A DNA stretch of 64,000 bases from the NCBI RefSeq assembly GCF_914767665.1, contig NC_059502.1:27174812-27238811 (forward strand), given 5' to 3'. The position numbers were made by a program, and so were the translations under genes. This document shows, piece by piece, positions 1-11,289 of the stretch (position 1 is the first letter of the stretch; each line of letters starts with the position of its first letter). The notes beneath the pieces were generated by a model. The model did no database searches and had not been told where the DNA came from. It saw only the letters and a list, made by a program, of their open reading frames with translations. Origin of the DNA: Harmonia axyridis. Taxonomy: Eukaryota; Arthropoda; Insecta; Coleoptera; Coccinellidae.

Positions 1-716
1 TTCTTCCTACTCTACCTCTGGTAAGAGTGTGTCCCGAGACACCTTGTATATCTACCATTTTCGAAGTTAGATTAAGAAGTGTTCTTACCACAGATGTTTC
101 AAGTTATTGCGTCTTCATCTGTGTATGTTGAGTGAAAAAGAATATTTTAAGTTCATCACATCTCGTTACTAATGATTTGATAGGCTTAAAGAAAACGGTT
201 CATTTAAATTTGTCATGAGTATACGTAGTTAATATAGAGTCGAAGTATAAAAAGCATGGAATATTTATATGAATTTAACGATTCTTCCTCACAAACGGTA
301 GGTACTACACATTCCATTCATCATAAATTTTTATCATCTTACGTAAAATACTAACATTCTCAAATATTTATTTAATTCAAGTTCGGGTGGATTCAAAGGG
401 AGCAATATCCCAGGAAATGTTTGGGTGGAACACATCTACATGAAATACGATAGGTGATGAAATTTTACAGCTCTCAAATTGCTTTCCAGAACATCGGCGT
501 GGTTCTTAAACTGTGTGTTTTGATTTAGATAGATAAAGTTATTTTAAGGATTTGGAAGAACTGTATAATTTTTCGGCTGATGATGAGTTCTACAAACTTA
601 GTTCGTTCGTAAGTAATTCATCTTGGAAATGTGAAAATTTCATCAAGTCATTACTATGTGCCCCCAAATCATGCTGATTTGGAATATATTTTATATAATG
701 CATTTTTTGAAGCATG
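1..716. other. Unannotated AT-rich flank
   Basis: No coding pattern, recognised repeat or RNA gene was seen between the window edge and the first MITE. Short open frames are isolated and AT-rich. Confidence 0.5.
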
Positions 717-718
717 TA

Positions 719-1613
719 CAGGGTGGGCAAATAAGCGAGGTAAGCGGCTATATTTGTATGAAAAAACCAAAAGATCGCAAAGCGATAGCTTCAGGCGTTC
801 TGGAGTTATGGCCGAAAGAAGACACAATTTAGTTTTTCAGTGCATCAGTTGAAGAATTTCTGTTTTCGTTCATAACTGCAGAAGGCCTGAAACTATCGCC
901 TTGTGACCTCTTGGTTTTTTCATACAAATTTGATTGGATTTCTGTTTCTTTCAGTTCTTAAAACACAATTTGATTTTTCGCAATGCATCAGTTTAAGAAT
1001 ATCTTCTTTCAGCCATAACTTCAGAACGCATGAAATTATCGCTTTGTGACCTTAAGGTGTTTTCATGCAAATTTGATGGAATTTCTGTTTTTGTTGAAAA
1101 AATCTTATCATTACATTTGAAATTTCGCAGTAAAATGAACAAAACAATGAACTTATAACTTAGCGCCCCCTATTGAAAGCAGCAAAAACAAATTTATCAT
1201 GACTATATTTTGTCCTCAATCAACAAGATATTATTTTTCAGACGAGATCTAATTTGCTCAAAAAAATTGAGCCAAACTGAAGTTACAGGCATTTCACTCA
1301 GTCAGATTTCTCCCTTTCCCCTACCCTTATTTGATGTCGTAAAATCGAAAGTGACAATTCAAAAAGATAGAGAATTTTACAAGGATTAGAGTGATGATAT
1401 TTGTTCTTCAACTTCATATGAAACATTTTCGAGTAAAATTCATTTTTCTACTCGACGATAGCTATTACGCCCCCTTGCGGTAGAGGTATAAACTTGAAAA
1501 CAATTTCCAGTGTGTTTTCTTGTACACTTTAGTGCTAAAAATTTTTACCGCAAGTCTCTACGATGAGTGGATCCTGAAATATAGCCGCTTACCTCGCTTA
1601 TTTGCCCATCCTG
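719..1613. mobile_element. MITE with TA target duplication (895 bp)
   Basis: Terminal inverted repeats of about 38 bases begin CAGGGTGGGCAAATAAGCGA on the left, and the reverse complement ends the element on the right with one mismatch (CAGGATGGGC). TA dinucleotides flank both ends (717-718 and 1614-1615). Inside, a segment containing ttgtatgaaaaaacc recurs inverted near 905-932 and, diverged, near 1030-1070. The ends resemble Tc1/mariner-derived MITEs. No transposase coding was recognised. Confidence 0.8.
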
Positions 1614-1615
1614 TA

Positions 1616-2780
1616 CAGTGCATCCCATTTTGGGTGAGACTGCCAGGTTTCTCGCTTGTTATTTGAGATAGAGTCTTGGGGTTTTCACGTTCCTGTCCTA
1701 CTTTTTCATGAAACTCAAGTTGGTCTAATCAGATTTTGCACAACTGTTTCCGTTCAAGAGATACAGGGCGATTTTGGAAATTGATACTTTTCGGACCCCT
1801 CCTTTATCTCCGAAGTTATTAGAAATAATGCTGAGGTAAAAACTACATCTGAATCAGAATTCTGCGTAGAATCCAGTGACGTACTCAATTTTTTTTTTCG
1901 GGGTATGGTTTTGAAGATTCAACACTAACCTATATTTTTTTTAATGGAACACCCTGTATATTATTACTTCGTTGGATTCGTAATTTTTTTTCTTTCAAAA
2001 TGATGTATGATACTATGTAATAAGGATGTTCAGAAATATAAAAAAACACTAAAACATCAAATAATGATGGTTTTTTTGTTAATGGGCAATGGATTTTCCA
2101 TATAAAAAAAGAATCAATAATAATAATAATAATTCATTGCGATGACAGCTAGATCAGATTGGTTTTTCCTTCCCAATGCTTGCTTGATGAAACAATGCTG
2201 CCAAATGCATAGTAGCCATAATAACAACAATAATGTGTGTATCATCAATGACCTACTGCTTTTTAAAAATCAAAAGTAATGATCCTTTTATTGAAACTTG
2301 GGAAATTCATGACCCATTAACAAAAAACCATCATTATTTGATGTTTTAGTGTTTTTTTATATTTCTGAACATCCTTATTACATAGTATCCTACATCATTT
2401 TGAAAGAAAAAAATTACGAATCCAACGAAGTAATAATATAGAGGGTGTTCCATTTAAAAAAATATAGGTTTGTGTTGAATCTTCAAAACCATACCCCGAA
2501 AAAAATATTGAGTACGCCACTGGATTCAACGCAGAATTCTGATTCAGACGTAGTTTTTACCTCAGCATTATTTCTAATAACTTCGGAGATAAAGGAGGGG
2601 TCCGAAAAGTATCAATTTCCAAAATCACCCTGTATCTCTTGAACGGAAACAGTCATGCAAAATCTGATTAGACCAACTTGAGTTTCCCGAAAAAGTAGGA
2701 CAGGAACGTGAAAACCGCAAGGCTCTATCTTAAATAACAAGCGAGAAACCTGGCAGTCTCACCCAAAATGGGATGCACTG
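1616..2780. mobile_element. Large foldback MITE complex (1165 bp, TA flanks)
   Basis: The left arm beginning CAGTGCATCCCATTTTGGG is repeated in reverse complement at the right end, and the symmetry runs about 480 bases inward to a spacer near 2095-2310. Each outer 340 bases (1616-1955 and 2441-2780) resembles a MITE itself, with outer end CAGTGCATCCC and inner end CAGGGTGTTCC or GAGGGTGTTCC. The two are inverted around a palindromic core. A short (TAA)n run sits near 2118-2134. TA dinucleotides flank the whole. Confidence 0.75.
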
Positions 2781-3216
2781 TACATGTAAGACTAGCTACT
2801 CACTGGCAACTTTTTTATTTCGGTGATGAAATTATTTAGTCGCCTGTAAGTAGCCTGCTGCTGGAATCAAGAACGCGCTGACAACTGATTAGTTGCTTCA
2901 CAACACTATTTTCAAAATCGTGCGTTTGTTTTGTGCTCATAAGTTATTTGAGAATTTAAAGAAGCATCCCAAAATATGTATGCTAATGACAAAGGAACTG
3001 GAACACCCAGAAGTAGCTGTTTAAATTTTATTTTTTTTTTGTGAAACATAGATAGTCTAGCGAAGAGTAAATGATTCAATTTGGAGAGAAAAAGCGTGAA
3101 GGTTCTTTCATGTAAACAATTTTTGTTACTTAAATATTGTAGTAGTTTTTTGCAAGTTCTTTGAATTTTACAACAAACCAGCTTTTCGAGGAGATCCAAA
3201 GTCGAAGTTTAGTTGT

Positions 3217-3838
3217 TTGCCTAGAGCACGTGTACGCGTTATTTATCGCTATCTAAGTGAATTAGAAAGAGTTCGAATTATTGGTGTACGGGAAGAGGGA
3301 TTTTCATTTCGAGAAATCGCTAACCCTACGAAGAAAAATCCAACTACTGTTATGAGATGTTGTCAAGCATGGTTTGATAATGCCCAAAATCAAACAAGAG
3401 TAGGCACCGGTCATCGTAGAGACACAAATGAAGTTCAAGATCGACTTTAAAGACTTATGGTCATTAGAAACCGATTTGCGACAACTCGATCTTTGGCTGA
3501 TGAGTGGTTAGGAGAACAAGGATATCTGTAACTGTCCGAACGGTTTACTGCCGGATAAGGTCTTTTAGACTGCAGCATTATCGACCCCATCTTATGTTAC
3601 CTCTGACGGTTGAGCATCGTCGGCAACGATTAACAGTGGTGCAGAGTACGTCAACATTGGTATGTGGAATGGAATCAGGTTGTCTTCTCTAATGAATCTC
3701 GATTTTTCTTGCACATGATGTTTGAAGAAGGGTTAGACGACGTCGGGGAGAAAGACGTGAACCTCAGTTTGATGTTGAGCCTCATGTATACCGGATAGTA
3801 AGCGTTATGGTATGGGGTGCTATTGCACATGTAAATAA
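3217..3838 (+). pseudogene. Tc1-like transposase relic, copy 1
   Basis: A Tc1-type DDE transposase. The first 77 codons are open and start MPRARVRVIYRYLSELER, then give an HTH segment around FSFREIA and NPTTVMRCCQAWFDNAQ. Similarity continues through shifted frames with TVRTVYCRIRSF, LQHYRPHL and the catalytic region (VVFSNESRF), then RRRRGERREPQFD and VMVWGAIAH. Stops and at least two frameshifts break it, and it is cut off after the VWG motif, so the last catalytic acid and C-terminus are missing. In the family these enzymes cut and paste their own element. A sister copy lies near 39.4-39.9 kb. The start is the first ATG of the conserved N-terminal block. Confidence 0.8.
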
Positions 3839-3839
3839 G

Positions 3840-4880
3840 TCAACTTTGAGTTTCTTTGTCAATTAGTAGGTATATTAATTATTTCTGTATGAGGAAAGTT
3901 TTAGAAAAATACCGGCATTAGTAGGACCTCGGATAACTTACCAAGACACCGTTGCGTTTGGCTGTTTAACCAGGTTGGCAGTAAAATTTTTATCGGCCTA
4001 CTCGTATTCTTTCACTTTTTTATCATATAACGCTGGATATAACTCAATTGCTCCGATACATTATTTGGGTAGGACGGGACTGCTACTGAGAAACTGAGCT
4101 ACATTGAATAGCCAATGTGGGTAGACAGGAATGAACATGTGTGTTCCATTTTTGCCGGTTACAACTGAGTTTCAAGTGAATACTTGTTATACATAAATGC
4201 AGACACCAACATCAGTGAAGTATTCATTATATTAAAAAAACCTTTCATTGTTCCCTTGTTCAAATATTTGTCAGACTCGTGGTATAATTATATCTCAGAA
4301 GCCAGAGAAATCCACTACCTACCGCCAGATTTTCTCAATACCCTGAACCAATACCAAAATCTAACTATATAATGCAGCTTCCTATCCCTAGAATCCAGGA
4401 GACAAATCCCGCAATCAAGTTTCCCATTCCGATATATGCCGCATTTAAACTGGGCCAACCTTAACATATATTTCATCAACTCTAAATTTACAGCTCTGAT
4501 CATGACCTCCATACGTCGCATTCAATCTGTCCCGAAATCCCTGATGTTTATCTACTCGAACGTTTCAAACTCTAACAATAGCTGAATGTTCGTCAACATC
4601 CATCGCATTCTGAATCGAAAGGTTCTTTCGCGAACGATCAATCATTTATCGCTTATTAATATTCGCGTTTTGAAGGTTTCAAGAATATGTTAGGAGAAAG
4701 GTTTTGAGAAAAACATGCGAACAAAATATCATGTGATGAAGCGATTAATATAACAATATCTCAACGACTTTCTTCAATATTACTCCGATACCACTCAAAA
4801 TTATTTCATCAAATTCTCTAAGCAAAGTTATATGGATATATAATAATAATATATAATAACTTGTCTTTATTCACATGATT
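3840..4880. other. Stretch without recognised features
   Basis: AT-rich sequence between the Tc1 relic and the LINE fragment. Two short opposed open frames near 4184-4521 overlap each other and show no recognisable motif. No repeat or RNA gene was identified. Confidence 0.5.
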
Positions 4881-4885
4881 AGTAC

Positions 4886-5453
4886 GAAGTTAGAGGGAAT
4901 GAAGAGGCCAACACACTTGCCAGAAAAGGAGCACAAACTTCTTTCATCGGCCCGGAACCTTTCGATGGTGTAGACAAATGTACCTAAAAGAAAGAGATTC
5001 AGGAAAATGAGGTAACCGAAAAAAAACTCTGGTGATATCTTCCAGGTTTGGATCACTCCAGAAAGTTTCTTCGAAACTTTGACTCTACAAGATCCAAGAA
5101 GTATCTGGATCTTAGTAAGAATATGCTACACCTCCTCACTGGATTCCTCACAGGGCATTGTCGCCTTAGGAAACACCTCATGAGAATTCAGAAAATGACG
5201 AGTGCAGATTCTGTGGGGAGGAGGAAGAAACTCTGGATCACCTGGTGACGGAATGCCTCGCCATCGCTTGTCAACGCAAAACCTGCCTTGGACACGAAAC
5301 TTATTGAAGCCATCCCACATTCATCAGAACTCTGGAACTGGAAGGCGAGCTGTAGATCACTTTATGAAGAGAATAGCTCTGATGGCGGGGGGCACAATAG
5401 ACCATTAGGTCGCAGTGAAACGAAACCTCCTTAATTAAATCTAATCTAATCTA
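4886..5453 (+). pseudogene. Non-LTR retrotransposon 3' end (RNase H and zinc knuckle)
   Basis: The C-terminal part of a LINE ORF2. The first block reads EVRGNEEANTLARKGA, the end of an RNase H domain (GNExADxLARKG pattern). After a stop and frame changes come LLTGFLTGHCRLRKHL and CRFCGEEEETLDHLVTEC, a Cys-His knuckle typical of RNase H-bearing Jockey/I/R1-type elements. The 3' end is a short tandem tail, taatctaatcta, near 5436-5453, as expected for target-primed insertion. Several stops and frameshifts make it inactive. The endonuclease and reverse transcriptase parts are absent, consistent with 5' truncation. The clade is not fixed by so short a piece. Confidence 0.72.
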
Positions 5454-5605
5454 CGAGGCTTAGCCAGCTCAACCTCATTACACATTATCAGCAAAAAGAT
5501 ATATGAACAAAAAATCACCAAATATCACAAAGATACCGCAACAACTCCACCCCAAATGCCCAGTCTTTACCCAAATTAAAGATTATAATTTTAAACTACA
5601 AACTA

Positions 5606-6007
5606 CTACTGGTTGGATAAGGGGTGAAGTCTCAACCTATTGTAAAATGCTCTAACAGATGTTATCTGTCTCAGATCTGTGTCCAAGTCATTGTAAAGAA
5701 CGACCGCATTATATGAAAAACCCCGATTGAACAAGGAGGTGAAATGACGTGGGATGGCTAAATTGTTGAAATTTCTGACAGTCCTGATATCCATAGTCTT
5801 GAAAACAAAAATCAAAAAGACAAACTGTAAAAAAGTAGCAACACTCAACCACCCAATCTGGAAGAATGCACAAGAGATGTGGTCAAACTTTGTAAGGCCA
5901 CTGACAAGGCTACAGTAAGTATTATACACTATTTGCAAACGATGGCGATCTAAAGCTGTCAGACACAGGAAAAAAAACCAGGCCATATAACATCCATGAG
6001 ATAACAA
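5606..6007 (-). pseudogene. LINE ORF2 C-terminal thumb fragment
   Basis: An open minus-strand frame of 133 codons carries the layout seen after the reverse transcriptase core of CR1/Jockey-type LINEs: LQIVYNTYCSLVSGLTKFDHIS, then IGWLSV, FVFKTM, then NRGFSYNAVVLYNDLDTDLR and VRAFYNRLRLHPL. This matches the family pattern 'LQxxQN..GLxxxDHIS..LxWLxV ... WNxLPxxIR ... FxxxLxxxL'. The W of the WN motif is replaced by Y. No catalytic residue lies in this part. A separate reverse transcriptase fragment on the same strand at 6.8-7.0 kb may come from the same old insertion, split by the mariner between them. It is unlikely to be a host gene. Confidence 0.68.
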
Positions 6008-6084
6008 GGATCTGACAAAGTTGAGATTTTACAGATTTGTTTTGCACAAATTGTCTACCAGCAAAAAGTAATAAACGCAGGGCT

Positions 6085-6514
6085 CCGTAAATCTTTTCAT
6101 TTCAACGTTTCCAAGTATATCTTGATCACTTTCGCAACATAGGGTCGAGCATTGTCATGCTGTAAAATCTCTTCCGTCTTTGCCTTGCAAGCAGCTGTTC
6201 ACAAGCAAACAAACACCGTTCAACATCTCTCGGCTTCAACTCGTACGGCACCCAGTTTCCTTGTTTTTGAACCATTCCGTGGCTTGTTGCGTCACTCCTA
6301 ATGATCCTGCCAATTCGTGTTGTTGTTTTACACGAGTCTTGATCAAGTAATGCTTCCAATTCTCCATCTTCGTCTACATCTTCATCTGGTCTTAGACGTC
6401 AAAATCATTATTCTTGAAGTGTTGAAACCACTTTCGGCACGTTATTTCACTAATAGCGGCCTCATCATAGGTGTTTAGAAGCATTCGATGAGCTTTAGCT
6501 GCAGATTTCTTCAT
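6085..6514 (-). pseudogene. Mariner (irritans-type) transposase relic with internal deletion
   Basis: On the minus strand an ATG at 6514 opens KKSAAKAHRMLLNTYDEAA, followed by CRKWFQHFKNNDFDV, a degenerate HTH region, GNWVPYELKPRDVERCLFA and LLARQRRKRF. These are hallmarks of irritans-subfamily mariners. The next recognisable block is LQHDNARPYVAKVIKIYLETLK, which in the family lies well over 100 residues further on, so the catalytic core with the first Asp and the linker is deleted and the ends are joined. Frameshifts add to this. It cannot encode an active enzyme. A longer relic of a similar element is at 48.4-49.1 kb. Confidence 0.78.
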
Positions 6515-6779
6515 ATTGAAGCCGAAAATTAAAACCTCTTGCAAATGAGGAGAATTTGGCTATCAAGCTAACATGTTTAATCGACAATAACTATGATGCA
6601 GTCACCAATCGACCAATATTTCGATGGCGTTTTTTTTACAAATAAAAAGCATATTGTATGACATCTACGATATATTTATTTCGACTACCACTTACCGCAA
6701 CAGCCATCTATCGCAAAACGGAGAAAGAAGAATGGACAGGGGATCTCAACTAATATGGAGATGGAAGAAGAAGAAGATC

Positions 6780-7049
6780 TGCTTGTATGCTGCTCGTTCT
6801 AAAATTTCGAATATTATTGGTTATAAACTTGTCGGGCGTAAATCACCATATGACTTAGGCTTACTAATTTTTGACGATAGCCCGTCTCCAAGATAGTGGA
6901 AAGTATCCTTGCTCTAAACATAAGTTAATAATATGCAACAAATAAACATTGACAACGTTCAAATTAAGTGTTAGCATTTGTATGTTTAAATCATAAATTC
7001 CAGCAGCATTCGATTTTATGTTTCTAACAATCATGCAAAGCAGATACAT
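6780..7049 (-). pseudogene. Reverse transcriptase fragment of a non-LTR retrotransposon
   Basis: Minus-strand frames give INLCLEQGYFPLSWRRAIV and then, after a frameshift, KPKSYGDLRPTSL and ILERA. This is the conserved N-terminal reverse transcriptase block of LINEs (xxCLxxGxFPxxWKxAxVxPixK...YRPISLLPxxSKxLEr). The catalytic Asp motifs are not included. It is the same strand as the C-terminal LINE piece at 5.6-6.0 kb and may derive from one insertion. Pseudogene status follows from the frameshift and internal stops. Confidence 0.65.
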
Positions 7050-7793
7050 TTATGGGATGCAAATGAAATATACATGTTTATATGACTTTCCATATTTTCA
7101 AATATAAAAAAATATAACTATCTGTCTACCTTTGCCTCATTGATTCTTAGAAAAGATCCAGAGTTAGGTCCAATAGAATAGAAGATACCACATTCAAAAT
7201 ATTTAGATAAGTGACATATTCTCATATGAATAGAAAAAATAAAATATGGATGTAGACTCTGCTAACATGACATAACTAGTTATAAGTAGAATGACTTCAT
7301 GATTGTATCCCCTCCTCTCGCTATCGAAAATCTCCTTTTATTCTTCCCTATCCTGCAGATTGAAACAAATGACAGAACTAAATGAATTGCCGAGAACATT
7401 TCCTGATATTTATTTTCGTTGCACAAAGAACGAACATTCCAAATATTTACCACTTACACGAACACTCATAGTGCCGTCACACGGATCGCATTCGGTAGGT
7501 AGACATTTCGTTTGTGTATAAAGCGCTTGATTGCTGACAGAAAGCTCTTTGGTTTCCAGTCATCTCATTTGTCTGCGTAATTATATCTCAGTTGGTTTAT
7601 TCGAATCAACAGGGATAACGAAGGATTGCTCAGAGGAATTATTCTACTATTCAATCCAGCTTGAATTATGTATACCTATATATGACACATGACATCGCTG
7701 GATATTTCTTACATACAATTGTTATCCTACGAAACAGAATGCGGTTTTTTCATTTGAGCAGATAAAAGTATAGCACGTATTGCATCTTTTATT
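7050..7793. other. Stretch without recognised features
   Basis: One 72-codon plus-strand frame at 7303-7521 has no motif that can be named and is not clearly coding. No repeat ends were seen. Confidence 0.45.
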
Positions 7794-8260
7794 TAGGGAT
7801 TCATCAAGACGAGTAGCTTGAAATTTTAACCAACAACTTGACTTGAAAATCAAGTTCGCGAAAAATTACATGCTTGAGCTTGACTTAACTTTATTAAAGA
7901 TATTTATTGCTCGACTTGATATCAAGCTACTTGATATAACTTGAGCTTGATATGCACGCGTTGCACGGCATAAACTCGTGAGCGCTTAGACTGAATAAGG
8001 GGATTCTTCATGCACCGACAGACTGAAGCATTAAGCAGTGTGACTTTAATATTAGTTTTTTCACATTTCTATGAAATTTATTGGTAGATTTTGGTAGTTT
8101 CAGGAATATCTTTACAAACTTGGCCAAAATGACCAAGGTGTTTTTTATCAACACCAGCATCTTCAGCTCCTGTTGAAAGACAATTTTCCAAATCTGCTCT
8201 TACAGTTGACTTGATATCAAGTCAAGCTCAAGCCAAGTAGCTTGAATCCGTGAATCCCTA
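7794..8260 (+). mobile_element. Deleted hAT element keeping its C-terminal coding end (467 bp)
   Basis: The ends are TAGGGATTCA... and ...TGAATCCCTA, a hAT-style short terminal repeat, flanked by cttttatt on the left and attgtatt on the right (6 of 8 bases equal, as expected for an aged 8-bp hAT duplication). At 8148-8204 the plus strand encodes STPASSAPVERQFSKSALT, the signature of the hAT C-terminal dimerisation domain. Both subterminal regions are crowded with CTTGA/TCAAG motifs, including ACTTGATATCAAG. Most of the transposase is missing. Confidence 0.78.
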
Positions 8261-8898
8261 ATTGTATTTTTTCTACATATTTCTATACCCTTCAACCAAA
8301 TTACTTTTGTATTGGGATAAAGATTGGCAATGACATCTTATATCTTTCGTCAATATTTCAACATACTGGATTCATATTTATGATCTCCTTAGAAAGTGGT
8401 TTCATATGGAACCTGCTAGAGCGGTCAAATTATCATAGCAATGGGCGAGTTCGGAAATTCAGAGCTGTTGAATGCGCTGGAAAGCGCAGAACCAGCAAAA
8501 TGTCGGAGAAAAAGCGCTACATTTGATGCTGAATCATAGATTCATAGATTGAGTTTACGAACGCTATTTGAACGACCGACAGTTCAAATGAATAATTAAA
8601 TTAATCTCTTTTATTTCCTCACATATTATAAGAATATTCAATTAATTCCTCAAAAGCAGCAAAGAAATAATTATTTGAATGATACATTTTGTTAATGTTT
8701 TGTGGAAACAATTTCCTTGAACAATCTTTTCATACAACAATATTTATTCAGGAAATAAGTTTTTTGGATAACTATCAATAATGAATACTCTTAATTATTA
8801 TCAATAATTGATTAATAATTAACCACATCTGTTCATTAATTCATTTCTTCTATTACTTCTATGATTCGAGTAAAAAATCTTTCAATATAATTCAAATA

Positions 8899-10164
8899 GG
8901 GGAAATGCGGATAAAATGACATACTGTTTTTTTTAATCAAATATTTTTAGTTATTGCAATAATACTCCCATTTTGGTGCTAAAACCTAACTTTGGTTAAT
9001 TGTTTTCAAGTATTATAAGCTGAAAATTGAATTAAACTACAAAAATAAAAGATATAAGAAATTATTTTGACTTCTAACAAAATCCTTTTTGTCCGTATAC
9101 TAAGGACAAAATGACATACTAGTAATAGACATAATGACAAACATAATATTCGAATGCAAATTTCGAAAATATGAAGGTTTTGGTTTTCGAGACAGTAGCA
9201 TACGATGTATAAGCCCAGTGAAAACACTGCTTGTAACGCAGCCACTGCTCACCAAGTATGAAACGAAAAAAAACGTCATTGCAATAAATGCAGGGGCAGT
9301 CATCGACATCTTCATTTTTATTGTTAATTTGAAACGGTTCAGTGTCGAATTTCTCATCGTCAACGACTTTTTTATTTTTCAACGGCCTTGTTTTTTTTAC
9401 CACAAGGTTTCTTTTATCATTGAATAATGATTCAGTAATTTCTTGTTTCTTCTTCTTGGGTGGAATGGTCGCAGCAGATTTAGCCTTGGTTCTGTCAAAA
9501 TAAGGCGTTAACGTGCATTTGCGAGCTTCTGGCTTTTTTATGCCTTGTCATGAGGAAGTGGTGAAAGAACTTCATTAGGAAAGGATATCGTATTTTTTAC
9601 GAGATACATACCAGAATTTCACGTTATATCACGTATGGTACTTGCAAAATGAGTTCAAAACAACATGAAAATGAGCTCATTAGTTCCACGTGAAAATCAA
9701 TCAACAAAATTCCATATTATTTCCAAAAATATATTTTCTTGAAAAAAATGGACAAAATGATCGTCGTTTTGTCCATCAGGATAGTATGTCATTTTGTCTG
9801 ATACATACCTTTTATGATATTGAAGCATAATTTCAAAACAAAACTAATATCCATCTTAAAACTTATGCATATTATTACGTCATAACATTACCAACAAGAA
9901 TACATTAAAAAAACAACGAATATCGTAATGACAATCTCCAGAAGCAATTCAGAAAAAAAGTGAACAAAAAAAATTCAACCGACGTAAACACATTTGTAGC
10001 TATTTCCAAGTGAAACAGACAGTAGGATGTCAATTCCTTCGCAGGATTGCTATCATCAGTTGCAGAAACTGAATCACTGTGAAACCCCAAGCTAAACGGC
10101 ACCACTTTTGAAAAAATGTAAAAGTTCATTTTGTCCGCATATGTCATTTTGTCCGCATTTTCCC
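8899..10164 (-). mobile_element. Pogo-like element, degenerate (1266 bp)
   Basis: The ends GGGGAAATGCGGATAAAATG and CATTTTGTCCGCATTTTCCC are inverted repeats flanked by TA (8897-8898 and 10165-10166), as in pogo/Tc1-mariner elements. The motif ACAAAATGACATAC or its complement recurs internally near 9106-9120 and 9785-9798. The minus strand carries a transposase C-terminal remnant (next entry). No catalytic core was recognised. Confidence 0.72.
9140..9545 (-). pseudogene. Pogo-like transposase C-terminal tail with Cys-His zinc motif
   Basis: Read on the minus strand the tail begins KPEARKCTLTPYFDRTKAKS, followed by a lysine-rich block (PPKKKKQEI), an acidic stretch, and DCPCIYCNDVFF..GEQWLRYKQCFHWA. 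The spacing CxxC...W..CxxCxxWxH is typical of the PHD-like zinc finger ending many insect pogo/Tigger-type transposases. Here the second Cys (RYKQC) and the His-Cys pair (AYTSY) are substituted, so the zinc site is decayed. The DDE core is absent upstream. Assignment to pogo rests on this tail plus the TA-flanked terminal repeats. Confidence 0.62.
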
Positions 10165-10559
10165 TACACAGCTTAAGTAAACTTGACAATGTCAAGACAA
10201 CCCCTAGAAATTACTGCATGAATGAATATTCTCTTTCTCTCTCATTCAGCACCAACATCGCCTTTTCATTACGCTTCAACCGATGGACTGAGATGAGACA
10301 TCAGAAAAGTTCAAGAACCCTATGTTTTCAATCGTACGCTGAACCATTTAATTTGCGAACGCTTTTTTGACATTGCACTTAATGCCCATTCGACAGCGCT
10401 GACTCTCCGAACTCGCCCAATATTGGTTCGTCTGTAAACAAACTTTAGCATTTCAAAAAACAATCTTAAATATGAAACTTGGAATTACTACGGTAATCGT
10501 CTAATGAAAATGGATTCTTCATATATGAATTATTCTATAAGTTTTGTGATCAGATTCAG

Positions 10560-11285
10560 GTTTTCCCGAATTTTCGGATAATAAAAAGAAAGAACACTTG
10601 ATTCTGCAGTTTTTCTGTGAAATATTGAAAAACTTTCGCCAAGTCATGTAAGTTACACAGCCGTTTAATTTATTTGACTGGCCGCACGAAATTAATAGAA
10701 AACTTACAACTAAAAGGTCCATATTGGGGATTTTAACATTATATGTAATGCAATTTGCACTATATTTAGGGCAAGGATTTTTGTTGATTCAAGATCATCT
10801 AGAGAAAGTCGTTATCGTTAATATGTTATGGCCAGCTCGGAGCCCGGATTTAAATCCCATACAGAATCTCTGGGATATTCTTGAGAGAATATCAGCAGAG
10901 TAACTTGAATTCTTTAGAAGAGGTACGCAGAGACTGGTCGCATTTGGAAAGACCTGGACCAATATGACCTGAAGCCTCTTATTTCAAGTATGGGCCATCA
11001 TTTCCAAGAAGTTATTCGTGAAAGAGGTGAAAATATTTGCTACTGACACTATCGTTTAACTTGTCTCTCTTTATTTCGATTCAGATTTACGTTGTTGAGT
11101 TAGGATCTTCATTTTCCATAAAATATTTGGTATTTGTAAAATAGAGGACTTAATAAGGATATGGTTTAAAAACTAATCTTCAGAAGAAAATAACCTGCCA
11201 TTCAAGAAAAAAAGAACGAATCGGACAAGTAGTTAAAACTATTAACTAATATTTAGTGGTGCGTTAATTTATTGGCGAAGTGTAT
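10560..11285 (+). pseudogene. Internally deleted Tc1-like transposase relic, copy A
   Basis: A degenerate HTH segment (10585-10700) leads into GGGGATTTTAACA (VWG region) and then MLWPARSPDLNPIQNLWDIL at about 10825-10885, the conserved Tc1 C-terminal block. The very C-terminus is recognisable as SSMGHHFQEVIRERG near 10985-11030. The middle with the first catalytic Asp is missing. The 3' terminus carries GGTGCGTTAATTTATTGGCGAAGTGTA near 11260-11285, a Tc1-type end. A relic with the same join lies inverted at 42.4-42.96 kb, and a solo 3' end at 44.6-44.8 kb. Confidence 0.72.
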
Positions 11286-11289
11286 TATA

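Larger units (their letters stand above)
8440..10420. mobile_element. Older inverted-repeat element hosting the pogo insertion
   Basis: GGGCGAGTTCGGA near 8442-8454 reappears inverted as TCCGAACTCGCCC near 10406-10418, and similarity continues some 35 bases inward (TCAGAGCTGTTGAATG versus TCAGCGCTGTCGAATG). The terminal repeats enclose the TA-flanked pogo-like element at 8899-10164. No target duplication or coding region could be assigned, so its superfamily is unknown. Confidence 0.5.
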
